Of a DNA stretch of 64,000 bases, positions 1 to 8,504 are shown piece after piece. How positions within the stretch are numbered: the stretch's first letter is position 1; each line of letters begins with the position of its first letter. Origin of the DNA: Rhizobium sp. L43 (GTDB taxonomy: Bacteria; Pseudomonadota; Alphaproteobacteria; Rhizobiales; Rhizobiaceae); NCBI RefSeq assembly GCF_002531725.1, contig NZ_NWSQ01000001.1, positions 310,001 to 374,000 on the forward strand, given 5' to 3'. The notes below the pieces were generated by a model. That model ran no database searches and had not been told where the DNA came from. It saw only the letters and a program-made list of their open reading frames with translations. A program made the translations under genes and the position numbers.

Positions 1-1
1 C

Positions 2-1531
2 GGTCTGATCGGTTACACCGTCAGCGATCCCTATGGCCAGGCGACGCAGGGCGTCGTCGCCATTACCGTCTCGGCGGATGCCGGCGCCAAGCTCGCCCAG
101 CTCGAACAGCAAAAGCAGCTGCGGCTTGCCGATGCCGATGCCTATCTGAAGACCCTGCCACGCGACGTCGACACGACGATCGGCGTCGGCCCGGTTGAAG
201 CCGGCCTGCCTGCCGTTCCGGCATCGGCCGCGGAGATGACCTTCAAGGTCGCGGCCCTGCCCGACGAGGGCACGCTGCGCGCCGGAGACCGGGTGATCGG
301 GTTCGGCCATGTGCTTGAAGCCGCCGATATTCCGGCGCTTGCCTACGAGCCTCAGATCGGCACCGAAAACCAGCCTTTCGCCCTGACGCTGCAGGCCGCC
401 AATGATAATCTGCCGCCGGCCACCATCACCTTCAAGCCGGCGCTCGACGCCTGCGACACCGCAGCCGCAGCCCCGCTCGACCTGCAGGGCGTGACAGCAG
501 GCAAACTGCCGAACGAGATCGACCCCGATGATGCACTGCCGGCCTGTGCGGAGGCGATAAAGGCCTATCCCACGGTGGCGCGTTTCGTCTATCAGCTCGG
601 CCGCGCCCAGCTTGCCAACCGTGACGCCAAGACGGCTTTTGCGACAATCAAGAAGGCGATGGATGCCGGGCATGTCAGGGCGATCTACGAACTGTCGAGC
701 CTCTACGAATTCGGCGCCTCCGTCCCGCGCGACGCAGCCAAGGCAAGCGAGATCGCTAAGGGTGGTGCGGCCAAAGGCGATCCCTTTGCTCTCCACAGCT
801 ACGGCAAGGCGCTCTACTACGGCCGCGGCACCAAGGCCGATCAGCAGCTGGGGTTGCGCCTGATGCTGCAGGCCGCCGATCTCGGCCATACCTATGCGAT
901 GAATGAGCTCGGCTATATCTTCCTGAACGGCATCAACGTTCCGGCCGATCCGGAGCGGGCTATTCGATTCTACGAGGCCGGCGTCCAGCGCAACGATATC
1001 TATTCGCTGAACAATCTTGCCCTCGTCTACCGTTTCGGAAAAGGCGCTCCGGAGGATCTGCCGAAAGCGCTCGACCTTTTCACGCGGGCGGCAGAGGGCG
1101 GTCAGCCCTATGCTCCGACAAACCTCGGGCGCATGTACCGCGACGGCATCGGCGTTGCCGCGGACAAGGCGGAAGCGGTGAAGTGGCTGGAGATGGGCGC
1201 CGAACGCGGCGACTATTGGGGGGCGCTGGACCGCGCGATACTGGCGAAGGAAGACGCTGCCGAGGCTGACAGTCTTGCAACGGCAGCGCGTTATTTCGCG
1301 CTGGCAACCGCCATCAATATGCCGGGCAGCGGCGACCCGAAGAACCAGGCGAAGGCCGCACTCAAGACCTTGCCGAATGCTGCAAAGAAGAAAGCGGAGG
1401 AGACCTTTGCCGCCGAGCTGACCGCTCAGGAGAAAAAGGCGCTTCCGAAGACCAAGTCGCTCGACGACAGGCTCGTTCAGCTCGCCAAAGCGACATGGGT
1501 CAAGCGAAATCCGAGGTACGATCTGTTCTAA
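2..1531 (+). CDS. Sel1-repeat protein, 5' end outside the window
   Basis: The reading frame is already open at base 2, so the gene is cut by the window edge. An internal ATG at 236 is probably not the true start. The first ~60 residues read like the end of a beta-sandwich/cadherin-type domain and run into a charged helix. From roughly 700 to 1250 there are about five Sel1-like (TPR-type) repeats, each with an A..LG..Y..G.GV..D..KA pattern. Sel1 repeats are protein-protein interaction solenoids, common in envelope and signalling proteins. Two further secretory or envelope-type genes follow on the same strand. I cannot see the N-terminus, so localisation is unknown; a larger multidomain protein (for example a caspase-Sel1 architecture) is possible. 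Confidence 0.85.
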   Translation, partial: GLIGYTVSDPYGQATQGVVAITVSADAGAKLAQLEQQKQLRLADADAYLKTLPRDVDTTIGVGPVEAGLPAVPASAAEMTFKVAALPDEGTLRAGDRVIGFGHVLEAADIPALAYEPQIGTENQPFALTLQAANDNLPPATITFKPALDACDTAAAAPLDLQGVTAGKLPNEIDPDDALPACAEAIKAYPTVARFVYQLGRAQLANRDAKTAFATIKKAMDAGHVRAIYELSSLYEFGASVPRDAAKASEIAKGGAAKGDPFALHSYGKALYYGRGTKADQQLGLRLMLQAADLGHTYAMNELGYIFLNGINVPADPERAIRFYEAGVQRNDIYSLNNLALVYRFGKGAPEDLPKALDLFTRAAEGGQPYAPTNLGRMYRDGIGVAADKAEAVKWLEMGAERGDYWGALDRAILAKEDAAEADSLATAARYFALATAINMPGSGDPKNQAKAALKTLPNAAKKKAEETFAAELTAQEKKALPKTKSLDDRLVQLAKATWVKRNPRYDLF

Positions 1532-1555
1532 AACGGCGATCTGGGGGCGCCCGTC

Positions 1556-2188
1556 ATGACAAGAAAGCTCATCATTCGTGCTCTGCTTTGCTCGACCTTC
1601 CTTGCAGGCTCCGGCGCAATCTTGCAGAGTTGCATCTTCGACCCAGGCGCCAGGACGCTGTTCGCCAGTGAAGAGCCGGCCAGAAACGCTACTCCGGCCA
1701 GAAACGCTACGCCTGCCAGTAAAACCACGCCCACCGTCAGAAGGGTGGCCGCAAGGAGCACTCAACCGGCTTTCGTCCGCTCCGAGAATAGTTCCAGTGG
1801 GAATTCCAGCTCTGGCGGCGGCATGGGCGGCGGCGGCTCAAGCAGTTCATCGAGCTCCAGCGGCGGTTCGTGGTCCGATCGCCGCCTGAAGACCGATATC
1901 CGTCGGCTCGGCACCTCGGCCCAGGGCATACCGGCCTATGCCTTCCGCTACATCTGGGGCGGCCCGATGTTCGTCGGCACGATGGCGCAGGATCTTTTGG
2001 CGATCAGGCCTGAGGCGGTCATCGAAACCGGATCGGGTTATTATATGGTCGACTATGACAAGCTCGACATTGCGATGATTTCGCTGCCGGAGGATACGTC
2101 ACCGCTGACGGATGAAGCAGCCATGGCGCTTGCGGCGCGGGCATGCTCGCCGGTCTCTGCTCGGCATCCTTTCATTCAAGCGGTGTAA
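1556..2188 (+). CDS. Secreted protein with S74-type intramolecular chaperone domain
   Basis: A 210-residue protein. The N-terminus is a signal sequence ending near an LQSC lipobox-like site, so it may be a lipoprotein, although Gln is unusual there. It continues with a low-complexity linker containing a tandem PARNAT repeat (two 18-base DNA copies near 1675-1712) and a Gly/Ser-rich tract. The C-terminal half has the SDRRLKTDI...Y.FRY...VGTMAQDLL signature of the peptidase S74/endosialidase chaperone family. That family self-cleaves in phage tailspikes, but also occurs as stand-alone bacterial surface proteins. It starts 24 bases after the Sel1 gene, so co-transcription is likely. Its role here is unknown. 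Confidence 0.75.
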   Translation: MTRKLIIRALLCSTFLAGSGAILQSCIFDPGARTLFASEEPARNATPARNATPASKTTPTVRRVAARSTQPAFVRSENSSSGNSSSGGGMGGGGSSSSSSSSGGSWSDRRLKTDIRRLGTSAQGIPAYAFRYIWGGPMFVGTMAQDLLAIRPEAVIETGSGYYMVDYDKLDIAMISLPEDTSPLTDEAAMALAARACSPVSARHPFIQAV

Positions 2189-2205
2189 TCGAGGAAGCCG
2201 AGCGC

Positions 2206-3465
2206 GTGCCGATATCGCAGGACAGGGATACCGTTACCGGGAGCCCTCTCGTCAGTCAGGCTGCGACCCTTGCCGGCGTACTCATCGGCATTGCGCTCTC
2301 GACCTATCTGCAGCTTGAGCCCGGAAAGGCGATGGCGCTTGCCGTCACCTGCCTTCTCATGGCGTGGATCGTCGTCGAGGGAACGCCGGCCGTTCGTCGG
2401 GCCTGGGCAGCGCGCGAAAGACGGGACGAGACCCCCGCCGTGTTCTGGCAGCGCATCGGCACCAAGCTTGCCGGCCTTGCCGCGCTGCTTGGCGCGGTCG
2501 TCATTGCCTGTTCGGTCTTTCCGTTTTTCACGCAATCATCGGCGGTCCAATGGTTCATCGAGTCCGGCCACACGACCGTCATCATTTCCATCGTGCTTGC
2601 TGCGGCCACCATCCTCTACGTCGTCGCCACCGATCTCGTCGCCGAAGAGCCTGACGATTATCTCAATCAGGTCGGGCGGGCGGTGCTGATGCAGGATTTT
2701 CGCGGGGAGGACGTGTTCTTCGCTTTGCGCCTGCTCGCAATCAAATGCTTCTTTCTCGTGCTGATGTTTTCAGCCGGCATGGCGGCTCTTTCCGACTTTG
2801 CCGACAAGCCTGCCTGGGCGTATCCGCCACTCTCGGCGGCCTGGTTCGAAGGCTTGATGCGGCTTGCCTTGCTTCTCGACGTCGTGCTTGCGGCCGGCGG
2901 CTATATCGCCACTTTCAAACTTTTCGGCTGGCATGTCAGGGCGACGGAGACGACGGCGCTCGGCTGGCTTGTCTGCCTCATCTGTTACGAGCCGTTCTTC
3001 TCGACCATTTCGCATGCTTTCGTGCCTTATGGCGACGGGCCGGGCTGGGAGACCGTGATCCGGGAGGGGTCGGCCGTCTTCATCCTCTGGAGCGTTGCGA
3101 CGCTGTTCTGCAGCGCCGTCTATGTCTGGGCGACCATCGCCTTCGGGCCGCGATTTTCCAACCTTACCCATCGCGGCATCATCACCTCCGGCCCCTACCG
3201 CTTCCTCAAACATCCGGCCTATGTCGCCAAGAACATCTCCTGGTGGCTGTTTGCGGCCCCCAGTTTCATCGCCAGCGGCCTTACGGAAGGGCTTGCCCGA
3301 GCCGGCATGCTGGCGATCGTCAGTCTGATCTACATCATGCGCGCCCGCGCCGAGGAGCGCATGCTGAGCCGGGATTCCGCCTATCTGGACTATGCCGAGA
3401 GCGTTGCCGCACATGGCCTTTTGGCGATGGCGAAGCGGCGGCTTGCATCCAGACCGGCGGCGTGA
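2206..3465 (+). CDS. Multi-pass membrane protein with ICMT-like methyltransferase domain
   Basis: I chose the GTG at 2206 because GAGGAAG lies eight bases upstream. An ATG at 2143 is also in frame but would overlap the preceding gene. The 419-residue protein has about eight hydrophobic segments. Near the C-terminus it reads ITSGPYRFLKHPAYVAKN, the hallmark of isoprenylcysteine carboxyl methyltransferase-like/phospholipid methyltransferase (PEMT) proteins. In these the GPY...HP.Y motif contributes to S-adenosylmethionine binding. A C-terminal ERML...Y..Y segment also matches. The substrate is unknown; bacterial ICMT-like proteins often act on lipids or small molecules. It is likely part of the same transcript as the two upstream genes. 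Confidence 0.75.
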   Translation: MPISQDRDTVTGSPLVSQAATLAGVLIGIALSTYLQLEPGKAMALAVTCLLMAWIVVEGTPAVRRAWAARERRDETPAVFWQRIGTKLAGLAALLGAVVIACSVFPFFTQSSAVQWFIESGHTTVIISIVLAAATILYVVATDLVAEEPDDYLNQVGRAVLMQDFRGEDVFFALRLLAIKCFFLVLMFSAGMAALSDFADKPAWAYPPLSAAWFEGLMRLALLLDVVLAAGGYIATFKLFGWHVRATETTALGWLVCLICYEPFFSTISHAFVPYGDGPGWETVIREGSAVFILWSVATLFCSAVYVWATIAFGPRFSNLTHRGIITSGPYRFLKHPAYVAKNISWWLFAAPSFIASGLTEGLARAGMLAIVSLIYIMRARAEERMLSRDSAYLDYAESVAAHGLLAMAKRRLASRPAA

Positions 3466-3477
3466 CGCCCCGGCCGT

Positions 3478-5085
3478 TCAGCCATCGAGCCCCCTGAAAC
3501 GCACCGGCTGGTAGCCGCGCATCAGCAGGCTGCCGAGCGAATAGGTGTTGCGGCAGACGCGGCCCTTGCAGGCGTTCGGCGAGGCCTCCATCACTTCCAC
3601 CTTGCGGTCGTCGGTGAAGCGCATGAACAAGAGCACATGCGAGCCCGGCTTGTTCAGCGCGTCGCCCGGCCGCAGCGACCAGGGGTCGGAGAGGCGTTTG
3701 GTGATGCCGGGAATGGCGCGCGTCGTCACATGCATCTTCAGGCCCCAGGCGTCGCTGACGAAGCCGGAGCAGTCGACGCCGAGGATGTTGGATTGCGGCG
3801 CGCTCTTGGTGCAGACATTGCCGGCGGTCTGGCCCTTCTCGACGCCGCCGATGAAATTCTCGAGCGGCGTCTTGCAGCCCCAGCAATAGGGGACACCTTT
3901 CACCGTCTGGCCGCGCTTGCCGATCAGGTAGATCGGGCGGCGCAGCCGGTTCATGTTGAGGCAGCCGGGGCCGGGATCCCGGCCATAGGCGGTCGGCGTC
4001 ACCAGCCAGTTCAGCGTCTCGAAGCCGATCGCCCGCTCGATGACGTCGCCCCGCGATTTCGGCACGATCGCCACCTTCGGCGCCTTGCCGGGCTTGCCGG
4101 CAATCGGCTGTTTGGCCGGCCTGGCGACGGCAAGCTTGCGGCCGGGCTCCCGGCCGTCGAGCCGCAGCACCTGCGCCCGGCCTTCCCCGGAGTTGAGATA
4201 GAGCACGTCGCCGCGCGGGCCGATCGCCACGAAACGCCTGGAGAAGACCGTTCCAGGGTCGATCGGCAGGTCGTAGGCCCGGTCCATCGCCCCGTTCGGG
4301 GTAAAGCGCACCACCAGCATGCCGGTGCGCTCCGGCCGGTCGGCGGGCACCAGCTCGACCAGCGCATAGGGCCTGCCCGTCGTGTCGATGTCGAGCAGTT
4401 CGACGGTACCGATCCGCCCTTCGGCGGTCAGCTGCAGCGACAGGAAATTCTCCTCCGAGCTGCTGCGCCGCAACAGGATCTCTGCCTTGTCGTTGGCAGC
4501 CGAGACCTCGGCGACGATATCGCCGAGCCCGCGGCTCGGCACATATTGCATGACCGGCGGGCGGGCCTCGGGCCGGCTCACGCTGCGGCCGATCTCGTCG
4601 ATGATGCTGTTCAGCGGACCCGGCGAGACCGAGCCCATCGAGGCGAAGACCGAGCGGGTATAGTCGTCGGCATCGCCGCCGCCGTCGACGGCGCGCAGCG
4701 TCTGCGACCGGCCGTCGGCCTCGGTGGAGCGCTCGAGCGGCACGACGCCATCGGACCAGAGGTAGAGTTCGTTGTGAACGACGGCGAGATCCTCGGGCGC
4801 GGCATTCTCCGGCAGCGGCAGGATCTCGGGCTCAGCCTGCGAGCGTTCGGCGTCGACGGCGAGCACGCGGCCATTGTTCTGGTCGAGAATATAGATGATG
4901 CCGTCGTCGCCGACGGTGATCGCCGCCGGCCCCGATGCCTCGACTTCCTCATTGGCGGAAATGATGCCGACCGAACGCGCGCCGTCGCCGCTTGGAAGTT
5001 CGATGATCGCAGTGTCTTTGGCAAGAACTGGCGAGGCGACCGTAAGTGCCGCGGCAAACAGAATATGCGACCCCAAACCACGCAT
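3478..5085 (-). CDS. Secreted propeller-NlpC/P60-like cysteine peptidase
   Basis: The start at 5085 gives a clean signal peptide (MRGLGSHILFAAALTVASPVLA) and has GAGG upstream. The frame stays open further 5', but there it only shadows the next gene. Residues ~30-300 carry NHL/beta-propeller-type strands such as DDGIIYILDQNNGRVLAVD. The C-terminal ~130 residues contain GVDCSGFVSDAWG, the catalytic-Cys motif of NlpC/P60 (CHAP-like) peptidases, and a downstream GSHVLLFM that supplies the His. Such enzymes cleave peptidoglycan stem peptides or similar amide bonds. The gene converges with the ICMT-like gene, with only a 12-base gap between stops. The substrate is unproven. Confidence 0.8.
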   Translation of the reverse strand: MRGLGSHILFAAALTVASPVLAKDTAIIELPSGDGARSVGIISANEEVEASGPAAITVGDDGIIYILDQNNGRVLAVDAERSQAEPEILPLPENAAPEDLAVVHNELYLWSDGVVPLERSTEADGRSQTLRAVDGGGDADDYTRSVFASMGSVSPGPLNSIIDEIGRSVSRPEARPPVMQYVPSRGLGDIVAEVSAANDKAEILLRRSSSEENFLSLQLTAEGRIGTVELLDIDTTGRPYALVELVPADRPERTGMLVVRFTPNGAMDRAYDLPIDPGTVFSRRFVAIGPRGDVLYLNSGEGRAQVLRLDGREPGRKLAVARPAKQPIAGKPGKAPKVAIVPKSRGDVIERAIGFETLNWLVTPTAYGRDPGPGCLNMNRLRRPIYLIGKRGQTVKGVPYCWGCKTPLENFIGGVEKGQTAGNVCTKSAPQSNILGVDCSGFVSDAWGLKMHVTTRAIPGITKRLSDPWSLRPGDALNKPGSHVLLFMRFTDDRKVEVMEASPNACKGRVCRNTYSLGSLLMRGYQPVRFRGLDG

Positions 5086-5235
5086 TGCCTCGACCTCAAA
5101 AAGACTGCCAAGCCATTCAAAATGGTAAGATAGATGCGCCTCATCAGCAAGCTGTTGCTTTCCAAACGATTTGGAGATCGGAGCCGGCGATAGTACAAGA
5201 TCATCGTCTCGAAGATTTGCTGGCAGGAAATGCTG

Positions 5236-5826
5236 ATGCTGGAATGGAACGGTGACGAACTGGCGCTCGACATCAGCCTGCTGGAGCAGGTTCGCGCCGC
5301 ACGGATCGGTTTCTCCGATCGCGTCTGCGCGGCGTCGGCCAGCAAGGACGACAAGCATCTGGCGCAGCTGCGCTCCGAGCCGACCTATCTGATGGCCGAG
5401 TTCCTCTATTCGATGAAGGTCTTCGGCATCAGCACGGCGGAAGATATCGAACGCTTCGCCGATCTGCACAATGATTACGTCGTGTCGCTCACCCGCGATC
5501 CGGCCAAGCTGCAGCGCCTGGGGCTGTCGCAGGATCGGGCGCTCGCCTCGATGTTCACCGCCGACACCAAGCCGAGGCTGATCCAGAACTGGGCGGAGAA
5601 ATCAGGAGCGATCGACCAGTCCAATCTCGCCCGTTTCCTGGTCGCGGTGATGTCGAGCGAGACCTGCCGCAAGACGCTGATCGATTTCGAGACGGCGGGT
5701 TTCATGCAGCGCAAGCGCTCGCCCTACGGCACCATGGTCGTCTGGTCGACGGGCATGATCGAGGAGATCTTCGGCGAGATGCTGCGCGATCTGCGCCTCA
5801 GCCTGCAGCAATTGAAGATCCTCTAA
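5236..5826 (+). CDS. Conserved-looking hypothetical helical protein
   Basis: The start at 5236 has AGGA seven bases upstream; an ATG at 5230 is in frame but too close to it. The 196-residue product is predominantly helical and soluble, with no signal peptide and no motif I recognise. Codon use matches the neighbours, and the frame is the only sensible one here. It is divergent from the propeller-NlpC gene, with about 150 bases between the starts. Function unknown. Confidence 0.65.
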   Translation: MLEWNGDELALDISLLEQVRAARIGFSDRVCAASASKDDKHLAQLRSEPTYLMAEFLYSMKVFGISTAEDIERFADLHNDYVVSLTRDPAKLQRLGLSQDRALASMFTADTKPRLIQNWAEKSGAIDQSNLARFLVAVMSSETCRKTLIDFETAGFMQRKRSPYGTMVVWSTGMIEEIFGEMLRDLRLSLQQLKIL

Positions 5827-5957
5827 CCTCCGCTGCCAGAACCTCCGCTGCCAGCCGATTTCAACCCTCCCAATCGATTGGCACTGAGCGCCGTTGCCAT
5901 CCCCCAGGCCTCTCCCTATTGTCGTGCAATAGCGCCAACGGGACGGATGTGACGACG

Positions 5958-6335
5958 ATGACGAAATCCTGGCTCATACCCCTGTCGATCGGCCTGCTGC
6001 TGGCGCTGCAGGTGCCTGAACTTGGCCATGCCGGCCCGGTCGAGGATGCGCTGGCAGCGCGAAACCCCGCGCTGGCGGCGCTGCGCCAGCATGACGAAAA
6101 GGCCTTTGCTGCGGCGACCGCGATCATCGCCAAACACGAAAGCGCCGAGGGGCTGGCGCCCGGCGAGAGCAAGCTGCCCGATGCGACTTCGCCCGGCCGC
6201 GACATGGGCTCCGGCCCCGGCAAGGAATTCGCGATCGACAATCCGGATATTCTCTGGCTCTACAATTCCTCGCCCGAGGGAATGAGCGACCTGATCTCGA
6301 TTTTGAAATCAGCCGGGCAGAAACCCAAGAACTAA
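5958..6335 (+). CDS. Small secreted hypothetical protein
   Basis: The start at 5958 gives a 125-residue protein with a standard signal peptide (MTKSWLIPLSIGLLLALQ, cleavage probably after GHA). The mature part has an Ala-rich helix, a Gly/Pro-rich middle and an acidic NPDILWLYNSSPEG segment near the C-terminus. An ATG at 5919 is in frame but lies before the signal sequence. It probably acts in the periplasm; family unknown to me. It precedes the DUF4384-OmpA gene by about 210 bases. Confidence 0.6.
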   Translation: MTKSWLIPLSIGLLLALQVPELGHAGPVEDALAARNPALAALRQHDEKAFAAATAIIAKHESAEGLAPGESKLPDATSPGRDMGSGPGKEFAIDNPDILWLYNSSPEGMSDLISILKSAGQKPKN

Positions 6336-6547
6336 CCGTCATCTTGCAGTCGAATGGGACTATAACAGCCGCCGGATATTGCCGGTCGTGAGTCTTGCTC
6401 ACCTCTTTGCCTGGGCAGATTCTTTCGGGTTCCAAATAATTTGTAACCCTCCCTCAAGCAAGACAGGCCAAGCCATCCCAATTTCGCCGGTCAGTGCTAT
6501 TCTCATCTTCAACACAGTGTGAGATTGTTCGAAGAGGAGGTTTTCCA

Positions 6548-8482
6548 ATGCTGAACCGCAAAGCCATCCTAGCCGCAGCCACCTTCCTTTCGCTCTTTTC
6601 GATGGTTCCCGCCGTCGAGGCGCAGAACGAACGCACACTGACCGAAGCGCCGGCGCAGACCGGCCCCGTCAGCATCACCTTCGATCGCGCCGAGGCCAAA
6701 TACGCCATCGGCGAAGTGGTCGGCCTCTTCATCCAGTCGAGCGAAAACGCCTATGTCACGGTGCTGAACGTCTCGCCGAACGGCTCCGTGGTGAAGCTTT
6801 TCCCGAACAAGTACCAGACCGATGCGCTGGTCGGCGCCGGCAAGCGCGTGCAGGTGCCGGATCCGGCAAGCGGCGCCCGGCTGCAGGTCTCCGGCCCGGT
6901 CGGCCAGGAGCAGATCAAGGTCTTCTATTCCTCCAAGCCGCTCAACATCTTCGCCGATCTCGGCGGCAGCGGCAGCGGCATGTTCCGCTCGATCGACGGC
7001 GGCATGGATGCCGTTTCCCGCAGCCTTGAAGAGGCCCGCAGCCTCGGCACCAAGATCAGCAGCAAGACGCTGATGCTGACGACGGTCGATAGTCCGACGG
7101 CCCTGCCGTCCTCCGCGACCCCTCCCGTTGCAGCCGCGCCTGCCGCAAAACCCGCGCCGGTCGAGCAGGCGGCCAAGCCGCCCGTGGCGCCGAAACCGAA
7201 GCCGGTGACGAAACAGGAAGTCGCCAAGAAGCCGGAAACGGTGGTGGAAAAACCGAAGCCCGTTGCCCCGAAAAAAGTGGCGCCGAAGCCTGTCGAGCAG
7301 GCCACGACGCAGCCGCCGAAGAAATATAAGATCGTCACCAATCTGGCCCCCGGCCAGGAGCTGGCCGCCGACGAACTGGAACTGATCGGCCCCGCCGACA
7401 CCACCTCATCGACCCGGCCGACGCAGTATAAGCAGCCGGCCCAGTCTTCGCAGACCAAGATGCCGAAACTGCCGATGCCGCAGATCAAGATGCCGCAATT
7501 CAAGCTGCCCGGCGGCTTCAGCATCAAGATGCCGCAGCTGAACCTCGGCCGCTCGGCCGAACCGGAGCAGGCCGGCGAGGAGATCGAGGTTGCCAACACC
7601 GACACGCCCGCCTGCACCGCCCTTCTCGACAAGCTGAACACCGCCGTTGCCGCCAAGGATATCCCGGCTGCCGCTTCCGAAGCCGATGCGATTGCCGTCA
7701 GCGCCGATTGCGGCCAGTTCCAGATAAACGCCCAGCGCCGCGTCGCGGCCCTTAGGCTTACCGCCGCCCAGGAAATGATGGCAGACAACAAGCCGGTCGC
7801 CGATTACGAGCCGCTGCTGGTCGCCGCCGACAGCCCGCAGGTGCTGTGGCAGGCTTCCGCCACGCTCGGCGAGATCTATTTCTCCGCCCGCCGCTTCGCC
7901 GATGCCGCCGCCGATTACCAGCAGGCGATCGAGATCATCAAGAACGAGACCCGCACGCCGAAGGCGCCGCCGGCCGAGACGATTTCCGATCTCATCCAGC
8001 GCGCCGCCCAGGCCCGCATCCTGGCCGCCAACCCGACCAGCGACAATCCGCAAGGCAGCTTCGTGCCGGCCGAGAAGGATCACCGCAGCGGCGTGCTCGG
8101 CGGCATCTATTCCGAGAATGTGCGCGGCATCGTGCCGGTCTCCATTCCGGTGCCGATCACCTTCGATTTCGACAAGTCGAGCTTCACCTCGATCGGCACC
8201 GAGGCCGCCGAGGAATTGCTGGAAGCGCTGAAGGAGCAGAAGCCCGGCCGCATCATCCTCGTCGGCCATACCGACCGGCGCGGCGGTGACGATTATAATC
8301 AGAAGCTCTCCGAGCGCCGCGCCCAGGCCGTCGCCGATTTCCTGAAGAGCCACGGCATCGACGCGACGATCGACGCTGAAGGCCGCGGCGCCTCCGAGCC
8401 GGTCGACGTCACCGCCACCGCAAACCTCACCGAAGACGATGTCGATGCGCTGAACCGGCGTGTCGAATGGCGCCGCGAATAG
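6548..8482 (+). CDS. DUF4384 - OmpA-like envelope protein
   Basis: The start at 6548 follows a strong GAGGAGG. The 644-residue protein has, in order: a signal peptide; a DUF4384 domain (~residues 35-130, with the typical YVTVLNVSPNG...LFPNKY); and a long Pro/Lys/Ala linker. A KMPKLPMPQIKMPQFKLP-type repeat follows (~300-330), then a TPR-like helical part, and a C-terminal OmpA domain (~540-644) with TFDFDKS and GHTDRRG peptidoglycan-binding signatures. It should anchor to peptidoglycan in the periplasm. It is the first gene of a tightly packed five-gene run, and DUF4384 recurs in the next two products, which suggests a common partner or shared assembly. Confidence 0.88.
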   Translation: MLNRKAILAAATFLSLFSMVPAVEAQNERTLTEAPAQTGPVSITFDRAEAKYAIGEVVGLFIQSSENAYVTVLNVSPNGSVVKLFPNKYQTDALVGAGKRVQVPDPASGARLQVSGPVGQEQIKVFYSSKPLNIFADLGGSGSGMFRSIDGGMDAVSRSLEEARSLGTKISSKTLMLTTVDSPTALPSSATPPVAAAPAAKPAPVEQAAKPPVAPKPKPVTKQEVAKKPETVVEKPKPVAPKKVAPKPVEQATTQPPKKYKIVTNLAPGQELAADELELIGPADTTSSTRPTQYKQPAQSSQTKMPKLPMPQIKMPQFKLPGGFSIKMPQLNLGRSAEPEQAGEEIEVANTDTPACTALLDKLNTAVAAKDIPAAASEADAIAVSADCGQFQINAQRRVAALRLTAAQEMMADNKPVADYEPLLVAADSPQVLWQASATLGEIYFSARRFADAAADYQQAIEIIKNETRTPKAPPAETISDLIQRAAQARILAANPTSDNPQGSFVPAEKDHRSGVLGGIYSENVRGIVPVSIPVPITFDFDKSSFTSIGTEAAEELLEALKEQKPGRIILVGHTDRRGGDDYNQKLSERRAQAVADFLKSHGIDATIDAEGRGASEPVDVTATANLTEDDVDALNRRVEWRRE

Positions 8483-8504
8483 CCGGGGCGAGGGGAGTTT
8501 GGCC

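Noticed and set aside
3637..5133. 498-codon open frame on the plus strand
   Set aside because: It is the antisense shadow of the propeller-NlpC gene, with Arg/His/Asp-rich composition typical of shadow frames in GC-rich DNA.
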